This document shows positions 31,583 through 40,095 of a stretch of DNA of 64,000 nt, piece by piece (within the stretch, counting starts at the first letter, position 1; every line of letters begins with the position of its first letter). The notes below the pieces were generated by a model. The model saw only the letters and a list, made by a program, of their open reading frames with translations, was not told the origin of the DNA and did not search any database. The stretch comes from CAZDRI01 sp964508055 (GTDB taxonomy: Bacteria; Pseudomonadota; Gammaproteobacteria; PS1; Pseudothioglobaceae), in assembly GCA_964508055.1 (NCBI GenBank), contig CAZDRI010000004.1:1-64000 (forward strand), read 5' to 3'. The position numbers were made by a program, and so were the translations under genes.

Positions 31583-32330
31583 ATAACTTCCTTATAAACT
31601 CTATATTGACATAAGAATATCCATAGTTATTACCTTTAATAACTTTAAAATTACACTCTTCATCGCCTAAACTATCTAAGATAATCAAAGCATTTTTAAA
31701 GTTTTGTTTTTTAGTATAGCCATTTACAGTTATTATTGATTTAAGCCCTGCAGCTGTGGCAGAAAGCATACCATTTTCTGAATCTTCAAAAGCAATACAT
31801 TCATCAGCCTTTAAGTTTAGTTTATTTAAAGCATAATTATAAATATCTGGAGCTGGTTTTTTATTTTTCACAATATCCCCAGCAGCTATTACATCAAAAT
31901 AGTCCATTGCATCATTGCCTAAATTAGTAGTGATTAAAGATTGAACATTAACAAAAGTAGTAGTAGTTGCAATAGCTAATTTTAAATTATTATCCATTGC
32001 TTCAAATATAAGCTTTTTCACTCCTTTTCTTAAAGGAAGTTTACCGTTTTTTATAATTTCTACATAATGATTTGTTTTGTTGTTATGAATTTTTGCAATA
32101 AATTCATCTAAATTACCAACCTTTGGCATTTTAGGCTTATAAGATTTAATAAAATATTTTAATCTTTCCTTACCGCCTGTTATTTTTAGTAATTTAATAT
32201 ATAAATTGTCATCCCAGTGCCAATCAAGATTCATATCTTTAAATGTCAGATTGAATGCAGGTAAATGGGCATATTTTTCTGTATCAGCTAAGGTGCCATC
32301 AACATCAAAAATTAAAGCTTTTAAACTCAT
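31566..32330 (-). CDS. HAD-family phosphatase, CbbY-like
   Basis: 254-residue HAD subfamily IA hydrolase. Motif I is FDVDGTLADTE (nucleophile and acid/base aspartates), motif II is near AIATTTT, motif III is the lysine in NKKPAPDIY, and motif IV is AFEDSENGM. The cap-domain sequence PAFNLTFKDMNLDWHWDDNLYIKLLKITGGKERLKYF resembles CbbY, which removes the RuBisCO inhibitor xylulose-1,5-bisphosphate. If that is right, the organism likely fixes CO2 by the Calvin cycle, but no RuBisCO gene is here to confirm it. Other sugar-phosphate phosphatases remain possible. Confidence 0.82.
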   Translation of the reverse strand: MSLKALIFDVDGTLADTEKYAHLPAFNLTFKDMNLDWHWDDNLYIKLLKITGGKERLKYFIKSYKPKMPKVGNLDEFIAKIHNNKTNHYVEIIKNGKLPLRKGVKKLIFEAMDNNLKLAIATTTTFVNVQSLITTNLGNDAMDYFDVIAAGDIVKNKKPAPDIYNYALNKLNLKADECIAFEDSENGMLSATAAGLKSIITVNGYTKKQNFKNALIILDSLGDEECNFKVIKGNNYGYSYVNIEFIRKLYESNY

Positions 32331-32455
32331 ATACTGTAATTATTTTGTTATTTTAAAAAAGCAAATTTTAAACTAAAGGTTGATAAATAAAAAATAAAAT
32401 ACAATCTTTGTTTGCGTTATTGACTTATTTTCTTTTTGTTTTTATAAGTGTAAAT

Positions 32456-33280
32456 TTAAGATATTTTAGCTAAAACTTTATCCAATAATTTGCTAGATAA
32501 TATTCTTTTTAAAACAGCAAATAACTTTGTTGGAAAGGTTATTCTATAGCGTATCTTAGCTTTCTTACTTTCTATAGCATGAATACTAGCTTTTAAAACT
32601 GCTTCTGGTCCTAGGGTAAAATTTGTCTCGGTATTTGAATTAAGCCTTTTAACCATAATTTTATAGCTTTTTTTATAAAAGCTATTAGTTATATCAACAT
32701 TTTCTTTAAATGCTTTATAGGCATTTTTTCTAAAATTTGAACGAATAGGACCAGGTTCAATAAGGCTAAATTGAATATTAGTGTCGCTATGTTCTAATCT
32801 CAAAGTATCAACTAAACCTTCAATAGCATATTTTGAGGCATTATAAGGTCCTCTATGAGGCATAGCTACAAATCCTAGGACTGAACTTATATAAACAATT
32901 CTGCCAAAACCTTGTTTTCTCATAATAGGCAATGCCAAATAAGTAAGCTCATGCCAGCCAAATACATTAGTTTCAAATTGTTTTTTTAAAGTATTCCTAT
33001 TTATATCTGCTAATGCACCTACTTGTCCATAAGCACCATTATGAATAACAGCATATAAATTATTAGTTGATGACAATAATTCATTAAAAGCTTTTTTTAT
33101 AGAATTACTATCTGCATAATCTAAATACAAAGCATTTAAACCTAAATCTTTTAGTTTATTCATGTCTTCATCTTTTCTTGCTGTTGCAAATATTTTATAG
33201 CCTCTTTTTTGCAATCCTACAGCTAAGCAAAGTCCTATCCCTGTTGAACATCCAGTTACTAATATTGATTTATTGTTCAT
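32456..33280 (-). CDS. Short-chain dehydrogenase/reductase
   Basis: 274-residue classical SDR. It has the cofactor loop VTGCSTGIG at residues 8-16, NNAG-like HNGAYG, the catalytic Ser in YISSVLG and the YNASK active site. The C-terminal tail after residue 240 is basic and hydrophobic, which may attach it to the membrane. The substrate cannot be inferred. Its ATG overlaps the trmJ stop by four bases, so it is co-translated with that tRNA methyltransferase. Confidence 0.85.
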   Translation of the reverse strand: MNNKSILVTGCSTGIGLCLAVGLQKRGYKIFATARKDEDMNKLKDLGLNALYLDYADSNSIKKAFNELLSSTNNLYAVIHNGAYGQVGALADINRNTLKKQFETNVFGWHELTYLALPIMRKQGFGRIVYISSVLGFVAMPHRGPYNASKYAIEGLVDTLRLEHSDTNIQFSLIEPGPIRSNFRKNAYKAFKENVDITNSFYKKSYKIMVKRLNSNTETNFTLGPEAVLKASIHAIESKKAKIRYRITFPTKLFAVLKRILSSKLLDKVLAKIS

Positions 33281-34017
33281 ATATTAATCCTTTTTAAAAT
33301 TCCTCTTAAAATCGCTACTTCATCTTTCTCAATCATAGCTCTATGAAATAGCCTCCTTAACCTGCGCATTAGCTTTTCCTTAGGTTTATTATCATCAAAA
33401 TAATTAATCTTAATCAAAGTTTGCTCTAAATGATTATAAAAATTTTCCATATCAGAAAAACTCGCTACCTCTTTGTTTTTATTATTATTCACAAGTGTTT
33501 TATTGTCACTAAATGTTATAAAATTTTGATAAGCAAATACTTGTACTGCTGATGCTACATTTAAAGAAAAGTATTCTTTATTACTAGGTATAGTCATTAA
33601 AACTTGACATAAATCTAATTCTTTATTAGTAAGACCGCTATTTTCTCTACCAAATACCACTGCTACTTTTTGCTTGTTAAAAACAGTTTCTTTTATTAAT
33701 TTAGTGCTAGCTTTGACATCTAATTGTTGCCATTTAATAGTTCTTTGTCTTGCTGAAGCTCCTATAATCAGATCACAACCTATTAATGCAGCATTTAAAT
33801 TATTACACACAATTGCATTAGCTAAGACATCATCAGCGCCACTTGCTCTTGCTGTAGCTTTAGCAGAAGGATAATTATTAGGGTTAACTAAATAAAGGTT
33901 TTTCAAAGCCATATTTTTCATAGCCCTAGCTGCTGCACCAATATTACCTGCTTCAGTAGTGTTTACCATTACAATACGAATACTATCAAAGGTATAATTT
34001 AATTCTTTTTCATTCAT
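33277..34017 (-). CDS. trmJ: tRNA (cytidine/uridine-2'-O-)-methyltransferase TrmJ
   Basis: SPOUT-fold methyltransferase modifying position 32 of several tRNAs. 246 residues. N-terminal block IRIVMVNTTEAGNIGAAARAMKNM and SAM-knot motif VVFGRENSGLTNKELDLC are the TrmJ (YfhQ) signatures. The C-terminal extension (about 165-246) is present, as in E. coli. It is transcribed away from suhB, and only eight bases separate the two start codons. In relatives trmJ and suhB are also neighbours. Confidence 0.93.
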   Translation of the reverse strand: MNEKELNYTFDSIRIVMVNTTEAGNIGAAARAMKNMALKNLYLVNPNNYPSAKATARASGADDVLANAIVCNNLNAALIGCDLIIGASARQRTIKWQQLDVKASTKLIKETVFNKQKVAVVFGRENSGLTNKELDLCQVLMTIPSNKEYFSLNVASAVQVFAYQNFITFSDNKTLVNNNKNKEVASFSDMENFYNHLEQTLIKINYFDDNKPKEKLMRRLRRLFHRAMIEKDEVAILRGILKRINI

Positions 34018-34025
34018 TTTTATCT

Positions 34026-34826
34026 ATGCACCCATATGTTAACATCGCAACCCGAGCAGTTAGAAAAGCTGGTCAAATTATAATAAGAAATCATAACAGA
34101 ATTGAGACTTTAACTATTCAAAATAAATCAAAAAATGATTTTGTATCAGAAGTTGATAAAGCTTGCGAAGAAGTTATTATAAACGAATTATTAAAAGCAT
34201 TTCCTACCCACTCAATATTGGGTGAAGAAACTGGTGAAACATTAGGCAACAGCAAATTTGAATGGATAATAGACCCACTTGATGGCACTACTAATTATCT
34301 ACACTCTTTTCCACAATATGCAGTATCAATTGCCCTGTTTGAAAAAACAAAACCAATACATGCTGTAGTATATGACCCATTTAAAGAAGAATTATTTCAT
34401 ACAAGTTGTGGTCAAGGCGCTTTTCTAAATGATGTGCGTATTAGAGTTACTGATACTAATGGCTTAAAAAACACTTTAATTGGCACAGGTTTTCCTTTTA
34501 AACAACCAGAACATTTAGATTGTTATCTAAACACATTTAAAGCTATACATCCTCATGTTGCTGGTATTCGCCGTGCTGGGTCAGCAGCGCTTGATTTAGC
34601 TTATTTAGCTGCTGGTAGATTAGATGGTTTTTGGGAGATTGGTCTTAATATTTGGGATATAGCTGCTGGAGTGTTACTTATTCAAGAAGCTGGAGGTTTT
34701 GTTGGTGATTTTTCAGGTGGTAGAGATTATCTTAAAACTGGTAATATCGTTGCTGGTAATCCTCAGACTTATCCATTAATCTTAAAAGCTATTAAGCCGC
34801 ATTTGACTGAAAAATTATTAAAATAA
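34026..34826 (+). CDS. suhB: Inositol-1-monophosphatase family protein SuhB
   Basis: Mg-dependent phosphatase of the IMPase family and, in E. coli, a partner of the rRNA antitermination complex. 266 residues. Metal-binding motifs are GEETGE, WIIDPLDGTTNYLHSFP and the C-terminal WDIAAGVLLIQEAGG. The N-terminus MHPYVNIATRAVRKAG matches E. coli SuhB, which fixes the start despite only eight bases to the divergent trmJ start. A short TATAG / CTATA repeat and T7 run after the stop (34831-34850) may be a terminator shared with the convergent gene's end. Confidence 0.95.
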   Translation: MHPYVNIATRAVRKAGQIIIRNHNRIETLTIQNKSKNDFVSEVDKACEEVIINELLKAFPTHSILGEETGETLGNSKFEWIIDPLDGTTNYLHSFPQYAVSIALFEKTKPIHAVVYDPFKEELFHTSCGQGAFLNDVRIRVTDTNGLKNTLIGTGFPFKQPEHLDCYLNTFKAIHPHVAGIRRAGSAALDLAYLAAGRLDGFWEIGLNIWDIAAGVLLIQEAGGFVGDFSGGRDYLKTGNIVAGNPQTYPLILKAIKPHLTEKLLK

Positions 34827-34837
34827 AGATATAGTTG

Positions 34838-36526
34838 CTATAGTTTTTTTATGTTTTCCTTCATTTGTTTGTAATATTTCTTTCTAAAATTTAATAAGAT
34901 ATTTTCAACAGTTAAATTATCTGTTTTTAAATCTTTTAAGATAAATCTTGTTAATTCTAAGCTTGTTTCAACATTTTCTGATATTACATCAGATGCACCT
35001 AATTTTAATAACTGCTGACATTGCTCTTTATTATGACCACGCGCATAAATTATTAATTCTTGACAATTTTTTCTAAGTTCTGATACTACATTTTTTGTAC
35101 CTTTAGGGTTATTTATTGTGACGATTACTATTTTTACCCCTTTATCTTGTATATTTTTTAAAATATCTAAATTATTAATATTTCCATAAAATATTTTATA
35201 TCCTTTATTATGAAACTTTTTCACCGTCTTAGCATTAGAATCTATAGCTAAAAAAGGCTTATCAGCAGTTTTTAGCATTTCTCCAATACGATGCCCAACT
35301 CTACCAAAACCTATAATAACAATTGGTTCTTTAATTGATATTTTTTCACTTGATTTTTTATCATTAATATTTTTTATATCAGCTAGTTTATTAGCATAAT
35401 AAGCTAATATTGGAGTTAGTAGCATACTAAGCAGGACAATAAGTAATAATTGTTGAAATAACTCTTTATCTAAAATATTATTTTGAAAAGCTAAAGCAAA
35501 CACAGCTAAAGCAAATTCTCCGCTTTGAGCTAATATTAGTGAAATAGCTATATGGTTTTTGTTTTTAAATTTAAACCAATAAGTAATTAAATAAAGCACA
35601 AAAACCTTAATAATAATTAACAAAGCTACTAGAGATAATATAGGCAATGGGTTTACTGATAATAGTTTTATATTTAAAAACATACCCATTGACATAAAAA
35701 ATAAGCCTAAAAACAAACCTCTAAATGGGCGTAATTCTGCTTTTATTTGCAAACGATAAAATGAATCAGACATAAGTATCCCTGCTAAAAAAGCACCCAT
35801 AGCCATAGAAAAACCAGCATGTTCGGTAATCATAGCTGAGCCAATAATTATCAAAACTGCTGATATAGTGAAAAGTTCTGTATCTTTTAAAATAGCTATT
35901 CTGTGCAATATAGGGTGTAACAAATAACGACCAATAACAACGACTAAACTAATAATAAAAACCGACTCAACTAATGCTAAGCCAATATCAAAACCTATAC
36001 TAAATTCTTCTATAGTTAAAAGAGGCACTAACGCCAAAAGAGGCACAACAGCTAAATCCTGTAATAACAATATTGCAAAAGATGCTTGACCATATTCTGA
36101 GATAAATTTCTTCTGTTCAATAAGTAATTGCATCACAAATGCAGTTGAAGATAAAGCTAGTGCTGGACCAATTATAATAGCCGCTTTAATAGATACGCCA
36201 AAAATCATATAAGCTATTGAAGCTAACACCACCCCAGTAATTACCACTTGTAACAAGCCTAAACCAAAAACTAAATTCTTCATTTGTAGTAGGCGTGTTA
36301 CTTTTAGCTCTATACCAATAAAAAACAACAATAAAACCACACCTATTTCTGCAAAGGTGGTAATTTCATTTATATTTTTTATTAAGCCTAAACCTGACGG
36401 ACCAACAATCACGCCACCAATAATAAACCCTGCGACACTTCCTAATTTGAGGATACGAAATAATGGCACAAATACAGCCGCTGCCAGCAACAAGATTACA
36501 ATATCTATAAAGTAGTTTGTTATCAT
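34838..36526 (-). CDS. CPA2-family cation/proton antiporter with TrkA-N domain (KefB-like)
   Basis: 562-residue inner-membrane protein. About 12-13 membrane helices form the Na/H exchanger domain (residues 5-375; GGVIVGPSGLGLI and the ion-binding-like IGPALALSSTAFVMQLL). A cytoplasmic Rossmann TrkA-N domain follows, with IIGFGRVGHRIGEML (about 400-520). This is the architecture of KefB/KefC and related monovalent cation:proton antiporter-2 proteins. No TrkA-C domain or KefFG-like partner is seen, so glutathione gating is uncertain. It starts 9 bases downstream of the yciK-like stop, in one run with yciK, rmuC and gph. Confidence 0.88.
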   Translation of the reverse strand: MITNYFIDIVILLLAAAVFVPLFRILKLGSVAGFIIGGVIVGPSGLGLIKNINEITTFAEIGVVLLLFFIGIELKVTRLLQMKNLVFGLGLLQVVITGVVLASIAYMIFGVSIKAAIIIGPALALSSTAFVMQLLIEQKKFISEYGQASFAILLLQDLAVVPLLALVPLLTIEEFSIGFDIGLALVESVFIISLVVVIGRYLLHPILHRIAILKDTELFTISAVLIIIGSAMITEHAGFSMAMGAFLAGILMSDSFYRLQIKAELRPFRGLFLGLFFMSMGMFLNIKLLSVNPLPILSLVALLIIIKVFVLYLITYWFKFKNKNHIAISLILAQSGEFALAVFALAFQNNILDKELFQQLLLIVLLSMLLTPILAYYANKLADIKNINDKKSSEKISIKEPIVIIGFGRVGHRIGEMLKTADKPFLAIDSNAKTVKKFHNKGYKIFYGNINNLDILKNIQDKGVKIVIVTINNPKGTKNVVSELRKNCQELIIYARGHNKEQCQQLLKLGASDVISENVETSLELTRFILKDLKTDNLTVENILLNFRKKYYKQMKENIKKL

Positions 36527-36535
36527 ATTACTTTT

Positions 36536-37285
36536 TTAGTCTTGTAAAAACAATCTATTAGCATGAATACCTTTAGCTTTCTTACTCATTAAATACACAA
36601 ATGCTGGGCTTATGTCTTCTGGTGTAGGTAATTTAGTTACATCTTCTGCTGGATAAGCAATACGGCGCATTTTAGTGCGCATTGCTCCTGGATTTATAGA
36701 ATTTACTTTGATGTTAGTTTTTTCTAACTCATCTGCTAAAGTTTGCATAAAGCCTTCAATAGCAAATTTTGATATTCCATAAGCACCCCAATAGGCGCGC
36801 CCTTTTCTACCAACAGTTGATGATAAAAATAACACTCTAGCATCTGCTGATTTTTTTAATAAAGGGATTAATGCCTGAGTAAGCATAAATGGAGCATTTA
36901 CATTGATTTGCATAGTTTGATACCAAAGTTTAATATCATGTAGTTCTATAGGCATTAATGCTCCTAAAATGCCTGCATTATGGATAATGCCATCAAGTTT
37001 TTTAAAGTGTTTGTCAATATCCTTTGTCATTTGTTGGTAATTTTCTGGGGTAGCTCCTTCTAAGTCTAAGGGATAAAGTATCGGCTCTTTGAGTTTTAAA
37101 GTAGTAATTTCATCATAAACTTCTTCTATACCAGCTAAATCTCTACCTAACAATATGACTTCTGCACCCGCTCTTGCTAAATCAATGCTGACTGCCCTAC
37201 CTAACCCACGATTAGCACCTGTAACTAAAATTACTTTGTTTTTGAGTTCATTATTTTTAAAATTATATTTTGTTGCTATTTTCAT
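36536..37285 (-). CDS. yciK: YciK-like short-chain dehydrogenase
   Basis: 249-residue SDR with the cofactor loop VTGANRGLG, HNAG (GIIHNAGILG), the catalytic Ser in LFLSSTVG and the YGISK active site. The pattern around LLGRDLAGIEEVYDEI and VNSINPGAMRTKMRRIAYPAEDV resembles E. coli YciK. In gammaproteobacteria yciK commonly follows gph; here rmuC lies between, with a four-base overlap. The substrate is unknown. Confidence 0.82.
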   Translation of the reverse strand: MKIATKYNFKNNELKNKVILVTGANRGLGRAVSIDLARAGAEVILLGRDLAGIEEVYDEITTLKLKEPILYPLDLEGATPENYQQMTKDIDKHFKKLDGIIHNAGILGALMPIELHDIKLWYQTMQINVNAPFMLTQALIPLLKKSADARVLFLSSTVGRKGRAYWGAYGISKFAIEGFMQTLADELEKTNIKVNSINPGAMRTKMRRIAYPAEDVTKLPTPEDISPAFVYLMSKKAKGIHANRLFLQD

Positions 37286-38568
37286 TCTATTTGTTTTTTA
37301 GTTTGTACCCCAAGTTCTTTTAATTTGTCTGCACGAGATACTAAATTACCTCTGCCAGTGCTTAGTTGATTATGGGCTTTATTATAACTTTCTTGTGCTT
37401 TATTTATATGTTTATTTATATCTTCTAAGCTATTGATAAAATTATAAAACTTATCATACATAGCCCCTGCTTGTTTGGCTATTTCTTCAGAGTTTTTATT
37501 TTGTTTTTCATTTTGCCAAATATGATTTACTATTTTTAAACTCATTAACAAAGTTGAAGGTGAAGTTAGCATAATATTTTTATTAAGTGCTTCTTTAAAT
37601 ATTGCGTTTTTATTACTCAAAGCAACTAATAACGCTGGTTCTATAGGCATAAATACAAAAATAAAATCTAAGGTTTTAATACCTTCTAAGTTTTCATATT
37701 GTTTTAAACTGATATTTTTAATATGTGCTTCTATTGATTTTATGTGCGCCGCTAGATGCTTTTTCCTTTTATCTTTATCAGTTTCACTTTGATAATCTTT
37801 ATAAGCCTTTAGTGATACTTTTGCATCAATAATAATATCTTTATTATCAGGTAAATGCACTATTACATCAGGGGTATATCTTTTGCCATCTTTGTTTTTA
37901 TATTGTTTTTGAATGTCATACTCATAGCCTTCTCTAAGATTTGACTCTGTTAATATATTCTCTAGGACAATCTCACCCCAGTTACCTTGTTGCTTATTGT
38001 CTTTTGTTAAGGCATCAGTTAGGTTTTTAGTGGTTTCTTGGGCTTCTAAATTAGCAGCTTGTAAGTTTGTTATTTGGTCTTTAAGACTAGTTCGCTCTTC
38101 TATTTGCTCTTTGGTTATAGTCTCAATTCTTTCTTTAAAACCTTTAATTTCAGTTTTTAGCGGCTCTAAAACATCTTTATTCTTGGTATTTAAGTTCTTG
38201 CCTTCAGTTTCTAATACTAAGTTAGCTATAGCCTTAAAATCTTTTGTTATATATTCTTTAGTAGCTTTTAGAAATTCAATTTGTTTTTTGTAGTAATTTT
38301 CTTGTTCGGCTAACTTGGTGGTTAACTCAGCATTTTGGACATTTAAATTTGTGTTTGTAGTAGTAAGTTCGGTTATTTTTAAATCAAGCTTAATTATATT
38401 TTCTTTTAGGTTTTCAAGCTCAGCATTTAAGTTAGAGTTTCTTTCTTGTAATTGGGTATTTTCTTGATTAAAGCTGTTAATTTTCTGATTTTGTAGAAAA
38501 TATACTAATACAGCACCAATAATAAAAGCTAAAAATATAAATAAAATATCCATTAAATTAAATTCCAA
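37282..38568 (-). CDS. rmuC: DNA recombination protein RmuC
   Basis: 428 residues. An N-terminal membrane helix (about 6-24) is followed by a long coiled coil (about 28-190), then the RmuC domain (PF02646) containing NWGEIVLENIL, KRYTPDVIVHLPDNKDIIIDAKVSL and FIFVFMPIEPALL. The D-x(n)-DAK pattern is that of a PD-(D/E)XK-type nuclease. RmuC limits inversions at short inverted repeats and has been linked to phage and plasmid defence in some bacteria. It overlaps gph by 16 bases and yciK by four. Confidence 0.93.
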   Translation of the reverse strand: MEFNLMDILFIFLAFIIGAVLVYFLQNQKINSFNQENTQLQERNSNLNAELENLKENIIKLDLKITELTTTNTNLNVQNAELTTKLAEQENYYKKQIEFLKATKEYITKDFKAIANLVLETEGKNLNTKNKDVLEPLKTEIKGFKERIETITKEQIEERTSLKDQITNLQAANLEAQETTKNLTDALTKDNKQQGNWGEIVLENILTESNLREGYEYDIQKQYKNKDGKRYTPDVIVHLPDNKDIIIDAKVSLKAYKDYQSETDKDKRKKHLAAHIKSIEAHIKNISLKQYENLEGIKTLDFIFVFMPIEPALLVALSNKNAIFKEALNKNIMLTSPSTLLMSLKIVNHIWQNEKQNKNSEEIAKQAGAMYDKFYNFINSLEDINKHINKAQESYNKAHNQLSTGRGNLVSRADKLKELGVQTKKQIE

Positions 38569-39188
38569 ATATCTTCCGGCTTAGCAATAATTGCAGCTGC
38601 GCCCCATGAATTAATATTCTTACCATAACCATAACTAACAATAACTGTTTTCACTCCTGCCGCCTTGCCGGTGATAACATCAACTTCATCATCTCCTAAA
38701 AATATACATTGGTAAGGCTTAACATTTAACTTTTTACACACATAAAAAAGTGGTTCTGGATGTGGCTTATTATATCTCAAAGTATCACCACAAACCATTA
38801 TATCAGGTTTTAAATTTAAGTTATAAAGTATTGGTTTAGTTAAATATTCTGGCTTGTTAGTAACTATACCCCAATACATATTTTTTTGTTTTATTTTGGC
38901 TAATAACCTATCTATACCTTTAAAAACTTTACTTTTGTTGCTAATATTTTTTTGATAAATTTCTAATAATCTTTGATGCTTTTTAATAAAGCTGTCCGAA
39001 TCATATTTATCATCAAATGCTAATTTTATTAATGCCTTACCTCCTTTTGATACATAGTTTCTAACATACTTAAGGCTTAATTCTTTCTTATCATTTTCAA
39101 TTAAAACTTGATTTAATGCATAAGCTAAATCAGGTGCAGTATCTACTAGTGTGCCATCTAAATCAAATAAAATAGTATTGATAGTCAT
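38553..39188 (-). CDS. gph: Phosphoglycolate phosphatase
   Basis: HAD-IA phosphatase removing 2-phosphoglycolate, a product of RuBisCO oxygenation and DNA repair. 211 residues from the preferred start at 39188, which gives MTINTILFDLDGTLVDTAP. A more distal ATG would add six hydrophobic residues without family support. Motifs: FDLDGTLVDT, GIVTNKPEYLTKP, RYNKPHPEPL and FLGDDEVDVITGKAAG. It heads the gph-rmuC-yciK run and is divergent from plsC. Confidence 0.9.
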   Translation of the reverse strand: MTINTILFDLDGTLVDTAPDLAYALNQVLIENDKKELSLKYVRNYVSKGGKALIKLAFDDKYDSDSFIKKHQRLLEIYQKNISNKSKVFKGIDRLLAKIKQKNMYWGIVTNKPEYLTKPILYNLNLKPDIMVCGDTLRYNKPHPEPLFYVCKKLNVKPYQCIFLGDDEVDVITGKAAGVKTVIVSYGYGKNINSWGAAAIIAKPEDIWNLI

Positions 39189-39231
39189 AGCGATAAAGTA
39201 TAACATCGCTATTTTTAAAATAATAAAAACT

Positions 39232-39948
39232 ATGGCTTTATTTCGCTCAATTTTATATTTTATTGGCTCAGTATTTGCACTTGTAACTATTGTTAGCTTA
39301 GGCTTGGTATTTTTCTTTTTACCACTTAAACATCGTTATAAAATTACATCTCAATGGGCTAAATTTAATATTTGGTGGCTTAAAGTAACTGTTGGCTTAG
39401 ACTATGAAATTATAGGTAAAGAAAACATAGTTAATGAACCTTGTGTGCTAATATCTAATCATCAATCTACTTGGGAGACTTTTGTATTTCAAAAAGTATT
39501 CCCTCAACAAGTATGGGTTCTAAAACAGCAATTGTTATTAATTCCTATTTTTGGTTGGGGATTAGCTTTAACGGCACCAATTAAAATCAATAGAAGTAAA
39601 AAACTAAATGCTTTAAAACAAGTATTAACTCAAGGAGTTGATAGATTACAGCGAGGTCTGTGGGTAGTAATATTTCCAGAAGGCACAAGATGCAAATACG
39701 CTAAGTTAGGAAAATATCAAAGTGGAGGTGTTGCAATTGCTAAAAAAGCTAAGGTAAAAATCCTCCCTGTGTATCATAATGCTGGAAAATTCTGGGCTAA
39801 GGGGCAATTTGTAAAAAAATCAGGAGTTATAAAATTAGTTATAGGTAAAGCTATAGAACCAAAAAAATCAGTAACTGAGCTTAATGATGAAGTGTATCAA
39901 TGGACTAAAGAACAAGTAAAAATCTATAATACGAAAAGGTTAGATTAG
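39232..39948 (+). CDS. plsC: 1-acyl-sn-glycerol-3-phosphate acyltransferase
   Basis: Inner-membrane acyltransferase making phosphatidic acid. 238 residues. The first hydrophobic segment spans about 9-30. The active-site box is NHQSTWE (His-x4-Glu, a recognised variant of His-x4-Asp), followed by the substrate box FPEGTR. The start at 39232 (MALFRSILYF) is chosen because the 27 extra residues of a longer frame overlap gph's start region and are not family-like. The genes flank a short divergent promoter region of 43 bases. Confidence 0.9.
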   Translation: MALFRSILYFIGSVFALVTIVSLGLVFFFLPLKHRYKITSQWAKFNIWWLKVTVGLDYEIIGKENIVNEPCVLISNHQSTWETFVFQKVFPQQVWVLKQQLLLIPIFGWGLALTAPIKINRSKKLNALKQVLTQGVDRLQRGLWVVIFPEGTRCKYAKLGKYQSGGVAIAKKAKVKILPVYHNAGKFWAKGQFVKKSGVIKLVIGKAIEPKKSVTELNDEVYQWTKEQVKIYNTKRLD

Positions 39949-40095
39949 AATAAAGAAAATTATATATCTAATTGTTTTTATTTGATTAACCCTATCCTTT
40001 TATATTTGCTTTCTTTATTGTATGGTTGTGGTATCAGAATGAGCGAGTTATTGCATTTTAAAATTAGAGACATAGGTTTTTAGATTTTTAAATTA

